DNA of 64,000 bases, from positions 751,501 through 815,500 of the forward strand of contig CAJFCJ010000001.1 of the NCBI GenBank assembly GCA_904063045.1, given 5' to 3'. The DNA comes from Dimorphilus gyrociliatus. Lineage: Eukaryota; Annelida; Polychaeta; Dinophilidae. Under the pieces are notes generated by a model. That model saw only the letters and a list, made by a program, of their open reading frames with translations. It made no database searches and was not told where the DNA came from. The position numbers and the translations under genes are program-made. Below are positions 10,325 through 26,100 of this stretch, in pieces. How positions within the stretch are numbered: position 1 is the stretch's first letter; every line of letters starts with the position of its first letter.

Positions 10325-13279
10325 ATGGCTTCCTCGGCTGAAAAAGTAAAGGCGAAAACCATCATACGAGAGCTAATATGCAAAGGCATAAAAATTTTGG
10401 CCTTTGATTTTGATAATACGATCGTCCGTGTACACACCGGTTTGTTGCTGTTTTTTTCATATTTACTTTTCTTTATATCTGGTTTTCTGGTTGTTAAGAC
10501 AAGTTAAAAGATGTTTGTAGGGATTTTAGAGATGTTGTACATAATGATTAAACGTAATAATTTTGCTTCTTTAAATAGCATTGATAAAGATCTCTTTATT
10601 ATATATTTTTAGCAAAATTTTATATTAAGAAGTCTTACTAAATAATTATAAAGTTAACTATAATATTTATCTTTAAGAAAAAAAAGATCCAAAAAAAAAA
10701 TATCATTGTAGGTTGAAAAAAAAATTTTTTTTTCAAATAAAAGCCCAAATGGTTGGTGTAAGGAAAAGATGTAAGAAAAGAAGTTAATATTCTAAAAAAC
10801 AACCGATAATATTCCCGTTTTTATTTCTCTTTCTTTTCACTTTAAAAACTACTCTTGAAAATTCCAGGGTAGCATGTTTTTTTTATTAAATATTCAATAT
10901 TTAAACAGAGAAAGAGAGAAAAGTTAATTTTTTTATATTACTGTAGCATTAGTGTTTACTTCTCTCCGTGTTCGGTTCTTTTGCATGTGTTTTATTACCT
11001 GGAGAGAGAGAGAGACACACACACACAAGAGGTAGGATAATTAGTCGAATTGAAAGAAAGCGATATTTTTTCTCTTTTTTCTTAAAAAGAATGAAAAATA
11101 TGCTTTAATTTATCTATCAACTTTCATTTGAAATCTTGACATCAATCTTTAATATAAAGAATAAATCGAAAAGTGTGAATTATTAAAATAACATATATAT
11201 ATTTCATATGAAATGAAACTATTTATTATAAGTCTTTGAAGTTTATATATAAAAAAAAATGGAATATCAAATCTAATAACGTTGAAGAGGATCGTTTAGA
11301 CAAATTCTTTCCGTTTTTTTGGTGCCACTTAATAGTAAAGTAACTGCACAAATTAAATTCTTTTTATGTTTGGGATTATTTTCAAAAGTCTTGTATAATA
11401 CTATATTTTCTTCTTTCGTCTGAAAAAATGGTTTTACAGCCTTTCTTCCCAAGGCACTTGTACACTTACAGTATACTGTATATATTGTATACACACATAT
11501 ATACAGTATATATATCATCGAATTTAAGAGCTTATTTTTAATCTGGTAAAAAATAAAGTAATCATTGTTAAAGGCCTAATCTTTGAATCGTTAGGTGTAG
11601 AGAGATCTATTATGCTTATGTAAGTATGAATGAATTCAATTTTTATTTTATCAAAAGAAATTCAATATACTACACTTCGCTTATGATTTACCTTTAAATG
11701 AACTTTTTTTGAGAGGTGTAAAAATTTGATAGGTTATTAATTTTGATTTATATAAGCCATGCAAAGTGCAGATCACCTATAGCTTTTATTCTTTTGGAAT
11801 TTTTACCAAATAGTTAAACGGACGACGATTCTAGGCTCTTAAACTATTTTCTCATTCTATCTTTCTAGTCCTTTTTCTCTCCTTTCTATTCTCACTGTAT
11901 CTCTCTCTGTAGTTCTCTTTATCTCTTTCTTTTCTCTCTTTCTCTCTCTTTTCTATCAGTCTCTTGCTTGTTATTTCATACTTTTTAAAGGGAAAAAAAA
12001 GGGTTGAAACTTTTGAAGACAATATTTCATTCATTTGTAGGTCTTTTCTTGAAAGTACTACTCGGTATATAATGTTAACTTTTTTATGTTGTTTATTATC
12101 TAAAATTAATAATAAGATTACTTAGTAAATAATATCAGATTTTTTCCCCTACTATAGATTTTACTTTAACAGGAAAATATATATATTTATTAGTATATAT
12201 ATTAATTAATTAATCAATTATATTAACCATTTTCCAGAGGTCATATTATTACTATTACTATAAGAATATTATTCAATATATACATTAAAAACTATACAAA
12301 TATTACTATTTATGTAATGTACATTTTAGAATATATACTGTATATGTATTATTAAACGTCTGTGAAAAGAAGGATATGTAATAAATTTTTCTAATGATCT
12401 TAATCAGCTGTTTCAAGTTTATTACTGATTTAATATTAAAATATTTAAATGAAAAGAAATATTAATAATTTAGATCTTTCTTTATCAGAAACTTATCAAT
12501 TAATCTGCAAAAATAATGGGCTGGGGAGGTTATTGATGATTTTGCTTGATAGAATGATAAATTAGGGGTTAGGAGGGTGGAAAGAAGGATTGCACTGAAA
12601 GAATTTAAACTAGATTTTTGTTATTTTTTTTATTCAGGTGGAGAATGGAAGTCTAGTTTAGAAAAGTTAGAAGCGCAAATTCGACCCTGTATGAAAGAGT
12701 TATTATCAGCAGCCCTCGAATCCTCCTTACACGTCTGCATTGTGACATTTAGTGAGCAATTCAAACTTATAGAAGATTTAATGGCGTCTGCTTTTACCAA
12801 GTAAGTTAAAAATAATGCAGTATTTTTTATGAATGTAAATATTCGCCAGTTCTAAGAATATATCTTTTATGAAATATCCTTTGTAAATATACTTAGTAAT
12901 ATTCTTTTTAATGTGATTTCATAAAATTCTCATTAATCTTTACAGATATAATTACAAAAAAATACTTTTACGTTGTAACACAAAACATTGGCCAAGGGGT
13001 GAAGAGGGACATGGACCTTTACCACAAATAGCTATGATGACTCTAGGAAAGGAACAACATTTATCTTGGGTAGTTACTCAACTTTATCAAACCCATGGCG
13101 AACTAATAAAACCCCAAGAAATTTTACTGTTAGACGACGACGAACGAAACTGCAGAATCGCTAGAGAATTTAATCACAATTCGTTTGTTGTTACCGATTC
13201 GATTAATTTAAAGGAGTTTGCTGACTATGCTAAACAATTAGACGTGGATTTAGCTCCACCTGTTACAGTTTCATCTTGA
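10325..13279 (+). CDS. HAD-superfamily phosphatase-like protein
   Basis: Three exons: 10325-10439, 12638-12800 and 12946-13279; all phases agree and the product has 203 residues. Motif I is FDFDNTI, with the nucleophile/acid Asp pair; motif II is probably the Thr of IVTFSEQ; motif IV is LLLDDDERN, the acidic Mg-binding segment. This is the layout of a small cap-poor HAD hydrolase acting on a phosphoester or phosphoprotein. I could not match it to a named metazoan enzyme, so substrate is unknown. The first intron is 2.2 kb, far longer than the local norm, and holds a GA/CA microsatellite. An AATAAA lies about 240 bases after the stop. The start is the first ATG in good context. Confidence 0.8.
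11000..11028. repeat. GA/CA compound microsatellite within intron
   Basis: A GA run passes directly into a CA run inside the long first intron of the HAD gene. Confidence 0.85.
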
Positions 13280-14622
13280 TAATTTTTTTGTTGTGTCTGG
13301 TTTTGTGAGCTTAGTTTTCTTTCTCTTTTTTTATGTTTAAAAGAAAAAAAAGAAACGGTGCTTACTTGACTAAAAGAGAAAAAAAAACTTGACTTTGGAT
13401 CTGCACCAAAAATTAAGTATGTTATAAGATAAAAAGAAAAAAAGCATCACATTTTGAAAAAAAATCCAGCATTTTTTGTTTGAAAAGAGAAACAAATATA
13501 TTTTTGTTACTGTAAATAAAAAAAAATTTCCTTTTTTCTATTATTGAACTTATGTAATGATTCGAAATTAGTATTTAATATTGTTATATATATACTGTAT
13601 AGTATATATAGAGCGAGATAGTAAAGAAAGAGAAAGAGTACTTGCCATATAATTATGATCTTCGAAAATTTTATATTAGTAAATGAAATACAAAATATCT
13701 AGAATATTACCATTTTTATAACAATTGTGTAAAAGATATAAATAGAAATAGTTCTGAAGAACTCTATACATACAGTATTTTACCTTATCTTTACAATACG
13801 CATACGTTCTATAAAGCAGCGTAACCCAATTAATGCAAATTTTTTTCAACAAAATAACATTCTATACCTGAAGACTGATGCAAGGAGTAGCTAGTAGTGA
13901 GATACTTTCAACCAGAAATGTTTTTTCTTTACATGATTAAGGTCACGTAGTCTAAACACAAGCTCTTTATCTTTATACGTTTACATATACGTAAGAAACG
14001 AGAACAATTAACACCCTATAGCGCACAATTTGCTTTCTACTGGATAGAATTTATTTGTAATTTCGATCAAAGAAAATGTCAAAACGGAACTTTAACACTT
14101 TTAATCATTATTCGTTTTTTTTTCTATTATAAGTGATTGATATTTAGTATTGGATCTAAAATTTACATTCTACTATCAAATATTCTGCAATTTTTTTACA
14201 CTAGGTCTAAGTCATTGTATGACTACCAAGATAATATGAATTTGAAAAGGAGTATAAAAAAACAAGTTCTGTAACATATAAAATGTATTTGAAAAAGATT
14301 TATTGAATATTTACCAAATGTCACCCCATTTGAAAATAGACTCTTTTAGATAAGCAAGAAAAAGAAACATTTACTTTTCAGTTTCTATACTTTCAATAGG
14401 TGTTAAACTAAGTTTTACTAATACACTTAATATTATTTGAAGAATCTTTTCTTCATCCATTGTTGAATAGCAATTATTTCAAATATATAGATTTCTAATG
14501 GTAATAGATAGCATTTATATTCTTTCTCTTTTATATATTTCTATCATTATTTCATTATTTTTCTGACAAACAAGATAAAAAGGAAAGAAAAAGTTATTGT
14601 ACTGATTGCAAACTGTACAATA

Positions 14623-14666
<44 letters not shown>

Positions 14667-16089
14667 TTGAGTGATATGATAATAGAAATATATTAATGAG
14701 ATATTTTTTATATGTAAGAAAAGAGAAAAATATAGAAAATACGTATTCATTATTATGTACTGCATTTATAAAAGCTAAAACTATAAATATACAGTATATT
14801 TATGTAATATATTATAAACATAGTACATTATAATATAATTAATTAATGTAATAAACATTAGTCTAAAAGTGATTAACGTTAAAAGAGCTTATTACATCTT
14901 CTATATTAAAAAAAAACAGTTTAGATGATGTATGGAAATTGTTACGTAAACATGAATCTGCCGAAGATTTTATTAAAAATGAAAGAAATGATAATAAATA
15001 TACTAGTTTTCATGTAGAATAGATTATGTAAAGCTATCTGTCTTCTCTAGATGGATAGTTCTTATTTGGTTTTTACATATTGCTAATAATCTCAAATATA
15101 ATTGGTCTTGTAATAAATAACTATTCGCAATCATATCCAATTACAGACAAAAACACGAATGAAGTATCAATTAAACGAACCGTTGCTAATTTTTTACTAA
15201 CATTTTCTGTTACTATCTGTGAATTAACACATTTAAACAATAAGCCTCAATGAATTATCTTTTTGTTTATTATTTAATTTTAACAACAGTGTTTAGTAAT
15301 TCTTAATTGGGTATTGAAACTAAGTGTATCAATGTATAAATATAATCTATTGCATGTTGACAACATGTGTAGGGTATCTAGATATATATCTAAATATGGT
15401 ATATGCAATCTTTAAACGAGATTTCGACATGGTTATATCGAAAGTAAATACAATACCTATTAATTATTATACACAATAAACTGCATAAACTCATATTCAT
15501 TCCAAAAAATAGTTATGTATTTAAGCATTCAACTCAATATTGTAAATTGTTAAGGAAAGCCAATGTACACAACTGATTCATAAGTTATTTCAAGAAAATA
15601 TATAATAACAAAAACCCATCTCTTAAGGTGGTATAAATACATTATTTAAAGTCTGTTACAATATGGAAAAAAAGTCTTTTTCTCATTTCCAAGGCTACTT
15701 TGATTATATTTTTAAAATGGAAACTATATTACTTTAGACTAAATAATGAAATTTCTATTGCAAGCACGCAATACCAGAATTACTTCTATTTATTAACTTT
15801 GATCATTGTTTATTCTAGTGTAAAATTTGACAGTGTTTTTTTCACTAAAGCTTTCACTTTTCTTCTGAATTGCAAATATTTCTTAGAAATTATGCATAAT
15901 ATTGAATTATTAACATATATACTGATATATAAAGACAAAAAGATATTTGTTTGTCTGATAAGGTAATCAAAAATTTCTCTTTTATGGAAAAATATTGAAA
16001 GAATATGGGAGAATAATTAATAGAAAATCAGGGAGAATAAGGATTCAAAGAAAGAGAACATTATTAATTTATTGCTAATATAATAGAAA
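13280..16089. other. long AT-rich intergenic region
   Basis: This lies between convergent HAD and ACAA1 genes. It contains a (TA)n tract at about 14625-14664. An 88-codon open frame at 15700-15966 has low-complexity, AT-driven composition and no recognisable family. No gene is called. Confidence 0.5.
14625..14664. repeat. (TA)n microsatellite
   Basis: About twenty TA units. Confidence 0.9.
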
Positions 16090-18332
<2,243 letters not shown>

Positions 18333-19088
18333 CTTTGAGTTCTTTAGAAAAAATGGTGGACCTCTCTAGCGAAGAGTGAAAAAAGTAGGTCTTACGTATT
18401 TTTTGGCGTATGACTGTAAAGTTCAAATACTGTACCTTTTCGATCAAAGGTTTTGCCGCAATAGGATCGCCATCTACAGTTCATTTTTATAACCAAATAG
18501 CAATTTGCGGAAGAAGTTTATAAATGAAGTTAATCATTGACAAAGCTGACTAACGAAGAAGATAAACTGTTAAAATTAAAATTTCTAAGCTTTTTCTTCT
18601 GTTTCGGAAACTAGTGTACATTCTTTAGTATTGATTTCCTTCGGTTTGATCGGAAGTGATGTTCCTATATAAAAGTTCCCTCAAGTCGAAAAGACAATCC
18701 TTTTCAAGAAGAAAAAATAAACTTCAAGAGAAAGGAGCATACTTTAACTAATTGAGGAAAAGTAAAAGACTAGAATGGTTATAAAAACTTAATATTTTTT
18801 AGTCATAAGAAACAAAAACAAAACAAGTAGATAATTAATATTCAAATAACCTTATTAAGATCTTGAAGTTATATTCAAAAATACAAAATGTAAACAATAC
18901 ATAAAATTACTCATTGACAAAATAAAAAGTAATCAATCCTACTTGATTGTTTTCTTCTTGACAAATATAAAAACAACTATGATTAAAAAGTATAAAACAA
19001 ATTTTCCTTCTCAGGTTTTTCTTGCTTTTTTTTTCTTAGTTTTCGTGTTTGTTTTTGTTTTTTTTAAAAAAAAGAACAAATTTATTTA
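18333..19088. other. ACAA1 upstream region and Ly6 gene 3' flank
   Basis: No coding sequence was recognised. The ACAA1 promoter must lie in its right flank; that is, just above 18332. Confidence 0.4.
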
Positions 19089-19774
19089 TTAGAAATAGAA
19101 TCTTGTTATTGTAAATGATGAAATTAAGCTAAGGAGAAGAGTGACTGTTACAGCTTGATTTTGATTTCCTTTCAACTAGAAAATATATAGATTAGAATAT
19201 AACTGAAATAATAATAATATAGATAATAAGGCTTACCGTTACGTAATAATTACATAAATCTCCGTGACAACATTCAACACATTTCCAATCATCGTACCAA
19301 TCTCTCTTGCAGTAAGGCAGGTGACGTTTCCTTTCTTTGAGGCAATGCTCTGATGTTGCGCAGTATTTTGTTACATAATGTTGCCTTTCTCCATAAGGTA
19401 CCCAATATGGCGGAACTATGGTTAAGTAAACAAAATAATAGACTATTAATAATGATTATTAACTTTTAAGATTAATTTATAATTAAAAGATTAGAGAAGC
19501 ATCTAAGATATTATCCTATTCATTAGAACTTACGTCCCCATTTTACTTCAGTCATACACATATCCATATGTCCTTCGCACTGTACAGAAGTCTTGATGCA
19601 TTTGTCTTTATTAGAATCTTGATTCTGACATGCATAACACTCCAAACTATTTCCTTTAATACATAATTTTTCATATGAAAATGTTATCATTAATGAAAAT
19701 ATACAAAGTTTACCTTGATTTACCCATAACAATAATATAGAAATTGTCAATAATAATACATTAATTTTGTCCAT
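19089..19774 (-). CDS. Ly6/uPAR-domain GPI-anchored protein
   Basis: Four exons: 19714-19774, 19534-19653, 19237-19415 and 19089-19175; 148 residues, phases consistent. There is a cleavable signal peptide (about 20 residues), then a three-finger domain that opens with LECYAC and closes with the diagnostic CCHGDLCN. About twelve Cys are present, one pair more than the ten of a minimal Ly6 fold. A hydrophobic C-terminal tail after NQNQ suggests GPI attachment, so the product would sit on the outer cell surface. Ly6 proteins modulate ion channels, receptors or junctions; quiver/sleepless-type proteins are possible relatives, but the ligand cannot be inferred. Confidence 0.85.
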
Positions 19775-20278
19775 TTCGAACTAGACAAAAGGCAGGTATA
19801 CTACCTAAATTTTCTTATCGTTGATACTATTCTTATCAGGTAAAAATTGTGGATAATATACAAAAGATGTCGTTACTGTATAAGCGATAAGACACGAAGT
19901 AGGTACTCTCTTTCCATTTCCTCGAAGTCTTAGGGCAATGATCCCAATGTATAAAGCAATGGAATATTACGTAATTGGGTTATGTGGTAGCTATTAACCT
20001 ATTATCAAGAAGAGTTTTGATTACTTTTCAATAGAAACAACAGTCACATTTTGTTGATTTATAGAAATATGAAGAAAATAGTAAATGATTAATTAAGGAG
20101 GATATTCCAACAATACTAATATATATAATACAAATATAGAAATATGTTTCTCCTTCGTATTATCTTCTCCCATTGCTTATTCTTATTATTATCTTTGTTA
20201 TTAATACAATGTATGGATAGTACTGTATGCTACTGAAATCTCTTCCGTATTCACCTAAAATAGGACGCCCACGATTTG

Positions 20279-20301
20279 TTGACGTCTACGATGCTGACGT
20301 C
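20279..20301. promoter_or_regulatory. paired CRE-like TGACGTC motifs
   Basis: TTGACGTC and CTGACGTC start 15 bases apart, about 500 bases upstream of the Ly6-type gene. TGACGT(C/A) is the CREB/ATF half-site. A regulatory role is inferred only. Confidence 0.35.
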
Positions 20302-21407
20302 GATAAAAAATCAAAGTCAAAAAGGTCGTTTCAAGTGTAAATTTTTTATATTGAATATTAGTTGAATGACAAACAATAATAATACAATTTATTACTTAGA
20401 AACTATAATTATTGTTTATTGATAATAAAGATATTAAAATAAAAGAAAGGGTTATGTTTATCAAGCTATATAAAAAACAAATCTTCATCTTCTTCTGATA
20501 AATACTAACTAACAGTAGAGGGCACTAGTTTGATCTTGTTATTATTTTCAAATAAAATATCGTTAATTTTTTTATATTGATATTTTCTTTTCATGTAAAT
20601 TTTGTGCCAAAGAAGCATAAAGTTATAAGAGAAAATGTTTATTTATTAATTTCTATACTATGTTTTTATAGTCTTCTATAAAGAGCTAAATCTATATACT
20701 AATAGTATTTTTTTAGAATTAGATTCGATAATAATTTTGCAATTTTGTGCATAGCTGTCAAGGAGTCAATACTTTTCTCTTATACTTAGTATAGAAACCT
20801 GAAATATAATTAAACCTAGCAGCATATAGAAAGAGAGGGTAGGGAGTGAGAGTGTAGGCGAGAGGAGGAGAGTAAATATGTTATAGAAACATAAATAGTA
20901 ACTTATACAAGTCCTTTATTTTCTCCTTCTATTTTCTCCCTTTCATTTCATTGTCGCTTTTCCTTTGCCCTTTTTCTTTTCCTTCTCCGCTCTTTCTTTA
21001 TATTCTTAAAGAAATAAGCGAATTAGAACTTATTCTATGCAAGAGATAAAAGGATATAGTAACAATATAGATTAATAAAACGAATAAATAGTGAATGATG
21101 TGTATCGTGTTTAAGATTCCAAATAATTTTTCTCTACGGAGTAAACTATAAATATTTACTTAGTTGGCTTTATTAAATCAACCATGAGACGGAAGAGAAA
21201 AGTGAAATTTGTTCAGTAGACACAACATAATAGTAGTGAAAACAGAGATTTGGTTAATTGGCAATTTCCCGAGGAGATTCAATAGAGAACTAAAAATAAA
21301 ATCCAATGATACTGTAAAATAGAGACTGCCAAAAAAAAGAAATAAACAACAGAGAAAAGAGGAAGGGAGTATAGAAGAGATAGACCGAATGAGGCAAATA
21401 AATAGCC

Positions 21408-21414
<7 letters not shown>

Positions 21415-21444
<30 letters not shown>
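21415..21444. repeat. (GA)n microsatellite
   Basis: A run of about thirteen GA units. Confidence 0.85.
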
Positions 21445-21447
<3 letters not shown>

Positions 21448-23141
21448 TAAAAGTGGGTAAATACTGTCAAAGTCTTATTAATTTCGGTCGATCGTAAGCG
21501 ATTTGCAGTCTGAGAACTCAATAATAAATATTTTTTTAAAAATATGCTCAATGTGTTACACAGATTGCAATTATTAATGAATATCTAAATATAAGATTTT
21601 CATCTACATTTATTCACGAAGCCATATAGAGGTTATCGTACTAAATTTCTAAATATAGATTATAAATCCAATGATCAATTTAAGCATTTCACTGAAAATT
21701 AATTATATTAAAAATGTTTTATATAAAATTTCCTTTTGAATTAGAATAAACTACATGGAAGGTTTTTACTAAAGCTATCTAATTCATTGTTCTCGTAGCA
21801 TATGCTTTCAATTTATCAAAAATACAATAGGTAGGAAAAGGTTTTAATAAAAATAACCTAAACAAGAAATAAGGTCTGATGTTTATCATATGAAGAAAAT
21901 CTTCATCAATTATGTCCTAATTGATTAGTGTATCTTTATCGTAATCATATATTCTATATTATTATAATATATAATGTATAAGAAACGTTTAGTTAGTTAT
22001 ATTCATTTAAAATATTTTATAGATCGATATAAACTATTAATTATTTAATAGACATAAGGGGGAAACGCTAATACGGAATGAATGCTTCATAAAAACTACA
22101 TGTACTAGTGTTTTTATAATGAACCTTTTCGTGCTGAATTTACTCTTGTAAATTAAGTAGAATTAGACATGTAACGTTCGGATAAAAGAGAGAATGCGTA
22201 GGAAGAGCGTTGATGTTTTCAATCACCAAATGCATTGCCTTAATCCTGATTCCCTTATTGCTCTATTTTCCCGTTTCTATTCCTATTTTTCACTATATAT
22301 TCTTAAGGGTGTCTTGTATCGGCCTTTCATTTCTCTTCACTAATATGTAGACGAGTAAGTAAATCTATCTGTTTTATTATATCTCTCAATGAGATATCCT
22401 TTCCTTCATTTTTATAGAAGAAAAAACTTTCAGCTGCCATTAAACCCATCTCGTATAAAAGCTAAATTACCAATCGATCAATACATATGCAGTATATATA
22501 AAAAATAAACCTTGGAGCTTTAATCTTTATAAGATACAAACAATTTGGTTTACTTTTAGCTACATCACAATATCGACACTAAATTCTTTTATTCAGATCT
22601 TAATTTCCACTAATTTTGTTTTTTATTTCTTTTTTTTTTTCTTTTTGACAAACACAATTTGCTATATTATCAACTAAATATGAATAACATATATATAAAT
22701 TTGAATCTAATTTAAACTCAGTTACATCCATTTCCTGATTAAATTTTCATCTTGTAAATTTTATCTTGAAAACAAAAGAGAACCCAAAAAAATAAAAAGA
22801 ACACCAATTTCAACAAATTTATCTTTTTTTATCATTCCTATCAGTCTTTATTGCAGGGAAAATAAATAGAATTCAATTTTTTTCATTCTGAGAACAAAAA
22901 TCACATTTCTTTGCCTGTTTATGGTCAAAGAAAGAGCTTTTTCATTGTCAGAAAGAAAGGTCTTTTCGTTAATAAATCATCTTTTTTTTGCGTTTTTGTT
23001 TGTTTATTTGTTTGTTTATTGTGTGTCTGTGTGGCAAAGCAATTATTCTATTTATTTTTCCCAAAAGAAAAGAAGAAAAAAATGAAAAGAAAACGGGTAA
23101 AGGGAAAATTAACTTTTTGAAGTGAATTTTAATTAACTGGT

Positions 23142-26100
23142 TTATTCCATATCCTTCACTTTCTGTTCTTCTGGTAGGCAAATGAGAATTTTCTGTACTA
23201 GAACAGTAAGCCCATCTGAAAAGATAGAAAGGATTTCTCTTTCAATAAAAACATATCATATTCAGTTTATTTTTATTTTCTATGCTATTTGAAAAATAGT
23301 AACAAATATAATTTTATACAATATCTAATTTGGAACTATTTTCGTAATTGGGTCAATAATAAGAAATCCTCATTAAAATTTAATTTAATTTATAGAAAAA
23401 TTATTTTTAACTTACTTATTGCTCTTTCGATGGGCTTTGGATGACGTTTGGGCATGGCACAGATAAGATAGATCGGAATGCCGGATGCTATAATTAGACA
23501 TCCGAAACCAGTCTGTGTGGGAGCTTGATAGATGGAGAATATTATAAGGAAGGAAGAAATGACGATAAAAGTTATTGGTGCAATTAAGGGAATGTTCAGT
23601 GGTCTATGAAGTTCTGGTCTCTTCTTTCGTAGCCATAAAAGAGAGACGACAGATAACGTAATAGCTAACCAATTGCTAAAGGTAACATAGTCGATTAAAG
23701 CAAACATATCAGTTGACACCAGATACAATAGAGATGTAAAACCCATAAATATAACTGCTGGTGCCGGAGTCATTCGTTTTGTTTGAACCATAAGCATCAT
23801 CCTAGGCATGTGACCGTTCCTAGCTCCGACGAAGAAAAGTCTAATAAAAGCAAAAAAAACACATATTTTATCAAGAAATAATAGAAAATCGTTAATAAAT
23901 GATTTTTTTTTAATGAATTGGTTCGCGGGTTGATAGATTGAATTTATAATAAAAAATAAAAAAAACTGGTAAAATCAGTTCTACTGATGGAGGGTTTATT
24001 ATATTTAATTTAAAAACTCTTAAAGATAATTTATTCTACTCTTTTTAATAATTTTACTTTAGTCTAAAAAAATTAGCAATTCACAGAAACTTTGGTCTAT
24101 TTTTAGCCCCACTTTAGCGCTCTTTATACATATTCCTTTATTGATTACTAGCTTCTATATTGACTACGAAACGTCAACTTGGCTTCTTTTCCAGAGAGCA
24201 GTAGACTATAAAAAAAAGCCTCGAAAATTTAGGGATACACAAGGCCTAAGTAGATAGTCTGTACCAAATACCAAGTTTGAAATGAAAACAAATCTTTTTT
24301 TTAGCAGATCTAGGCTAAGGATAAGAAAAAATATATGTCATACACGTGGGAAAGAATTGTTTGTCCTCATTTACTATGTTTTCTCTATTGCACTTAATTG
24401 CATAAAGCAACTACAGATATTAAATAGAAAAAGATTTTACCTAGCTGTCGTAAACAGGATACCATTTACGCCTCCAAAGGTTGACAAGGCAACAAATACG
24501 GGCACAATCCACCACATAACACCATAGACTTTTTGGGCAAAGACAACAGCTACAGCTTGCGCAGCCAGCATTTCTTCCTTAGAAACGACTGTGAAATAGG
24601 CCAAGTTGCAAAGTACATATACAGACATTACTATTAAACATGACATGGCAATGGCTTTGGGTAAGTTCTTCTCTGGGTCTTTCAGCTCTTCTATTACGCA
24701 GTTCAAATAGTTCCAACCGTTATATGCGAAAAGTCCAGAAAAGAAAGCCAGTGATAGACTACCGGCATCTGCACTAGTACCATCCCAGGCTCCGTAGAAA
24801 TGCATAACTTGTCCTCTACAAGCCTGTACTATTCCAGTAATAATAATTAATACAAGGGCAGCCAATTTCGCTATTGTGAAGATATCTTGAACACGTGTAG
24901 CATAGTTAACATCGTAAGCATTAACAGCGGTTAAGACCACTAGAAGAGAAGAAAAAAAAAGATACAGTATAGATAATTCTTTCATATAACATTCAATAGA
25001 AATAATATATAATATAGTGTAATGGTAAGTATTATGTTGATTTTATTCGGAGTAAGAAGCGATATTTTTCTTTTCATCAACTACAAATAAGATCACATCT
25101 CTTTCTCTATCATTTATACATCCTGTTGAGAGCAACAAATTGTATACTCTGCCAAGCAGAGCATACAATTTACTTTTGTTCAGAGGATAGAAAATTTGTT
25201 TGTAAACTGATTTGATATAAATCAGAGAGGAACTTTTAGATATTTCTCCCCTAAATCTCTTAAATAGAAAGTAAATTATATAATCTGACATATTATTGGC
25301 AGTGTTTAGATAAATGTCACGTAACCTACGATAAATGCTATATTTAGTATGTCATTTAAACATGTTAGCTATATATAAGAATTTTCAATAATGATCTTTC
25401 AACGATAATACTAATATTACATTGTCGAAAGGTATGATCCATTCTAAAATTGTGCTATAACATTACTAGTCATTTGTTTAATGCTATTTTGTTTACAGTA
25501 AATTTGATATCTTTCTTAATTAGCTAGTAGAGACGGATAAGAATTTGTTAAGAGTGAATAATTATTATTAGTAAAATGTTGCAAGATCTACTAACTTATG
25601 CAAACAACCGCCAACAAACGAACAGCAATTTGGGGCTGTTCACAATCTGGGAAGAGGGGCTCCATAACATAATAAGAAAATGTTAAAGCAACAATCGCTT
25701 GGGAGCATGGCCTAACAATTAAAGCTTCCGTCCAGAGACGCAGAAAAGCGAATACTGAACCAAAAGCTTCGTGAATATATGCATAATCTCCTCCAGATTT
25801 CATAATAGCTATACCAAGTTCGGCATAGCAGTAGGCTCCTAACATTGACAAGAATCCTGTCAGAATCTGTGGAATATAAATCAATATGAATATATTTAAT
25901 AACAACAATCTATGATTTATTAAAAAAAACTAATACGAAAACAAAAAGTAGCACGTTGTATTAAAAATCAATTGAAAAAATTAAAAACAATTTTTATCCA
26001 GCTATTCGACCCTTATAATATCATGATTTAATATATTCCATCATTGTATCTCTTTAAATTATATACAATTTCCTTTTTGTAGACAAATTCAATTTTACTC

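Larger units (their letters stand above)
19775..23141. other. long intergenic region upstream of the Ly6 gene
   Basis: AT-rich, with a GA microsatellite near 21415-21444 and homopolymer-rich stretches near 22620-23090. A pair of CRE-like sites at 20279-20301 is listed separately. Open frames here are low-complexity and are not called. Confidence 0.5.

Noticed and set aside
15700-15966. 88-codon open frame in the long intergenic region
   Set aside because: Phe/Tyr/Ile/Leu-rich composition follows from AT content; no splice-consistent neighbours and no family.
22911-23181. Overlapping open frames on both strands near T-rich DNA
   Set aside because: Homopolymer-driven translation (Lys or Phe/Val runs); the last SLC7 exon on the minus strand occupies 23142-23215.
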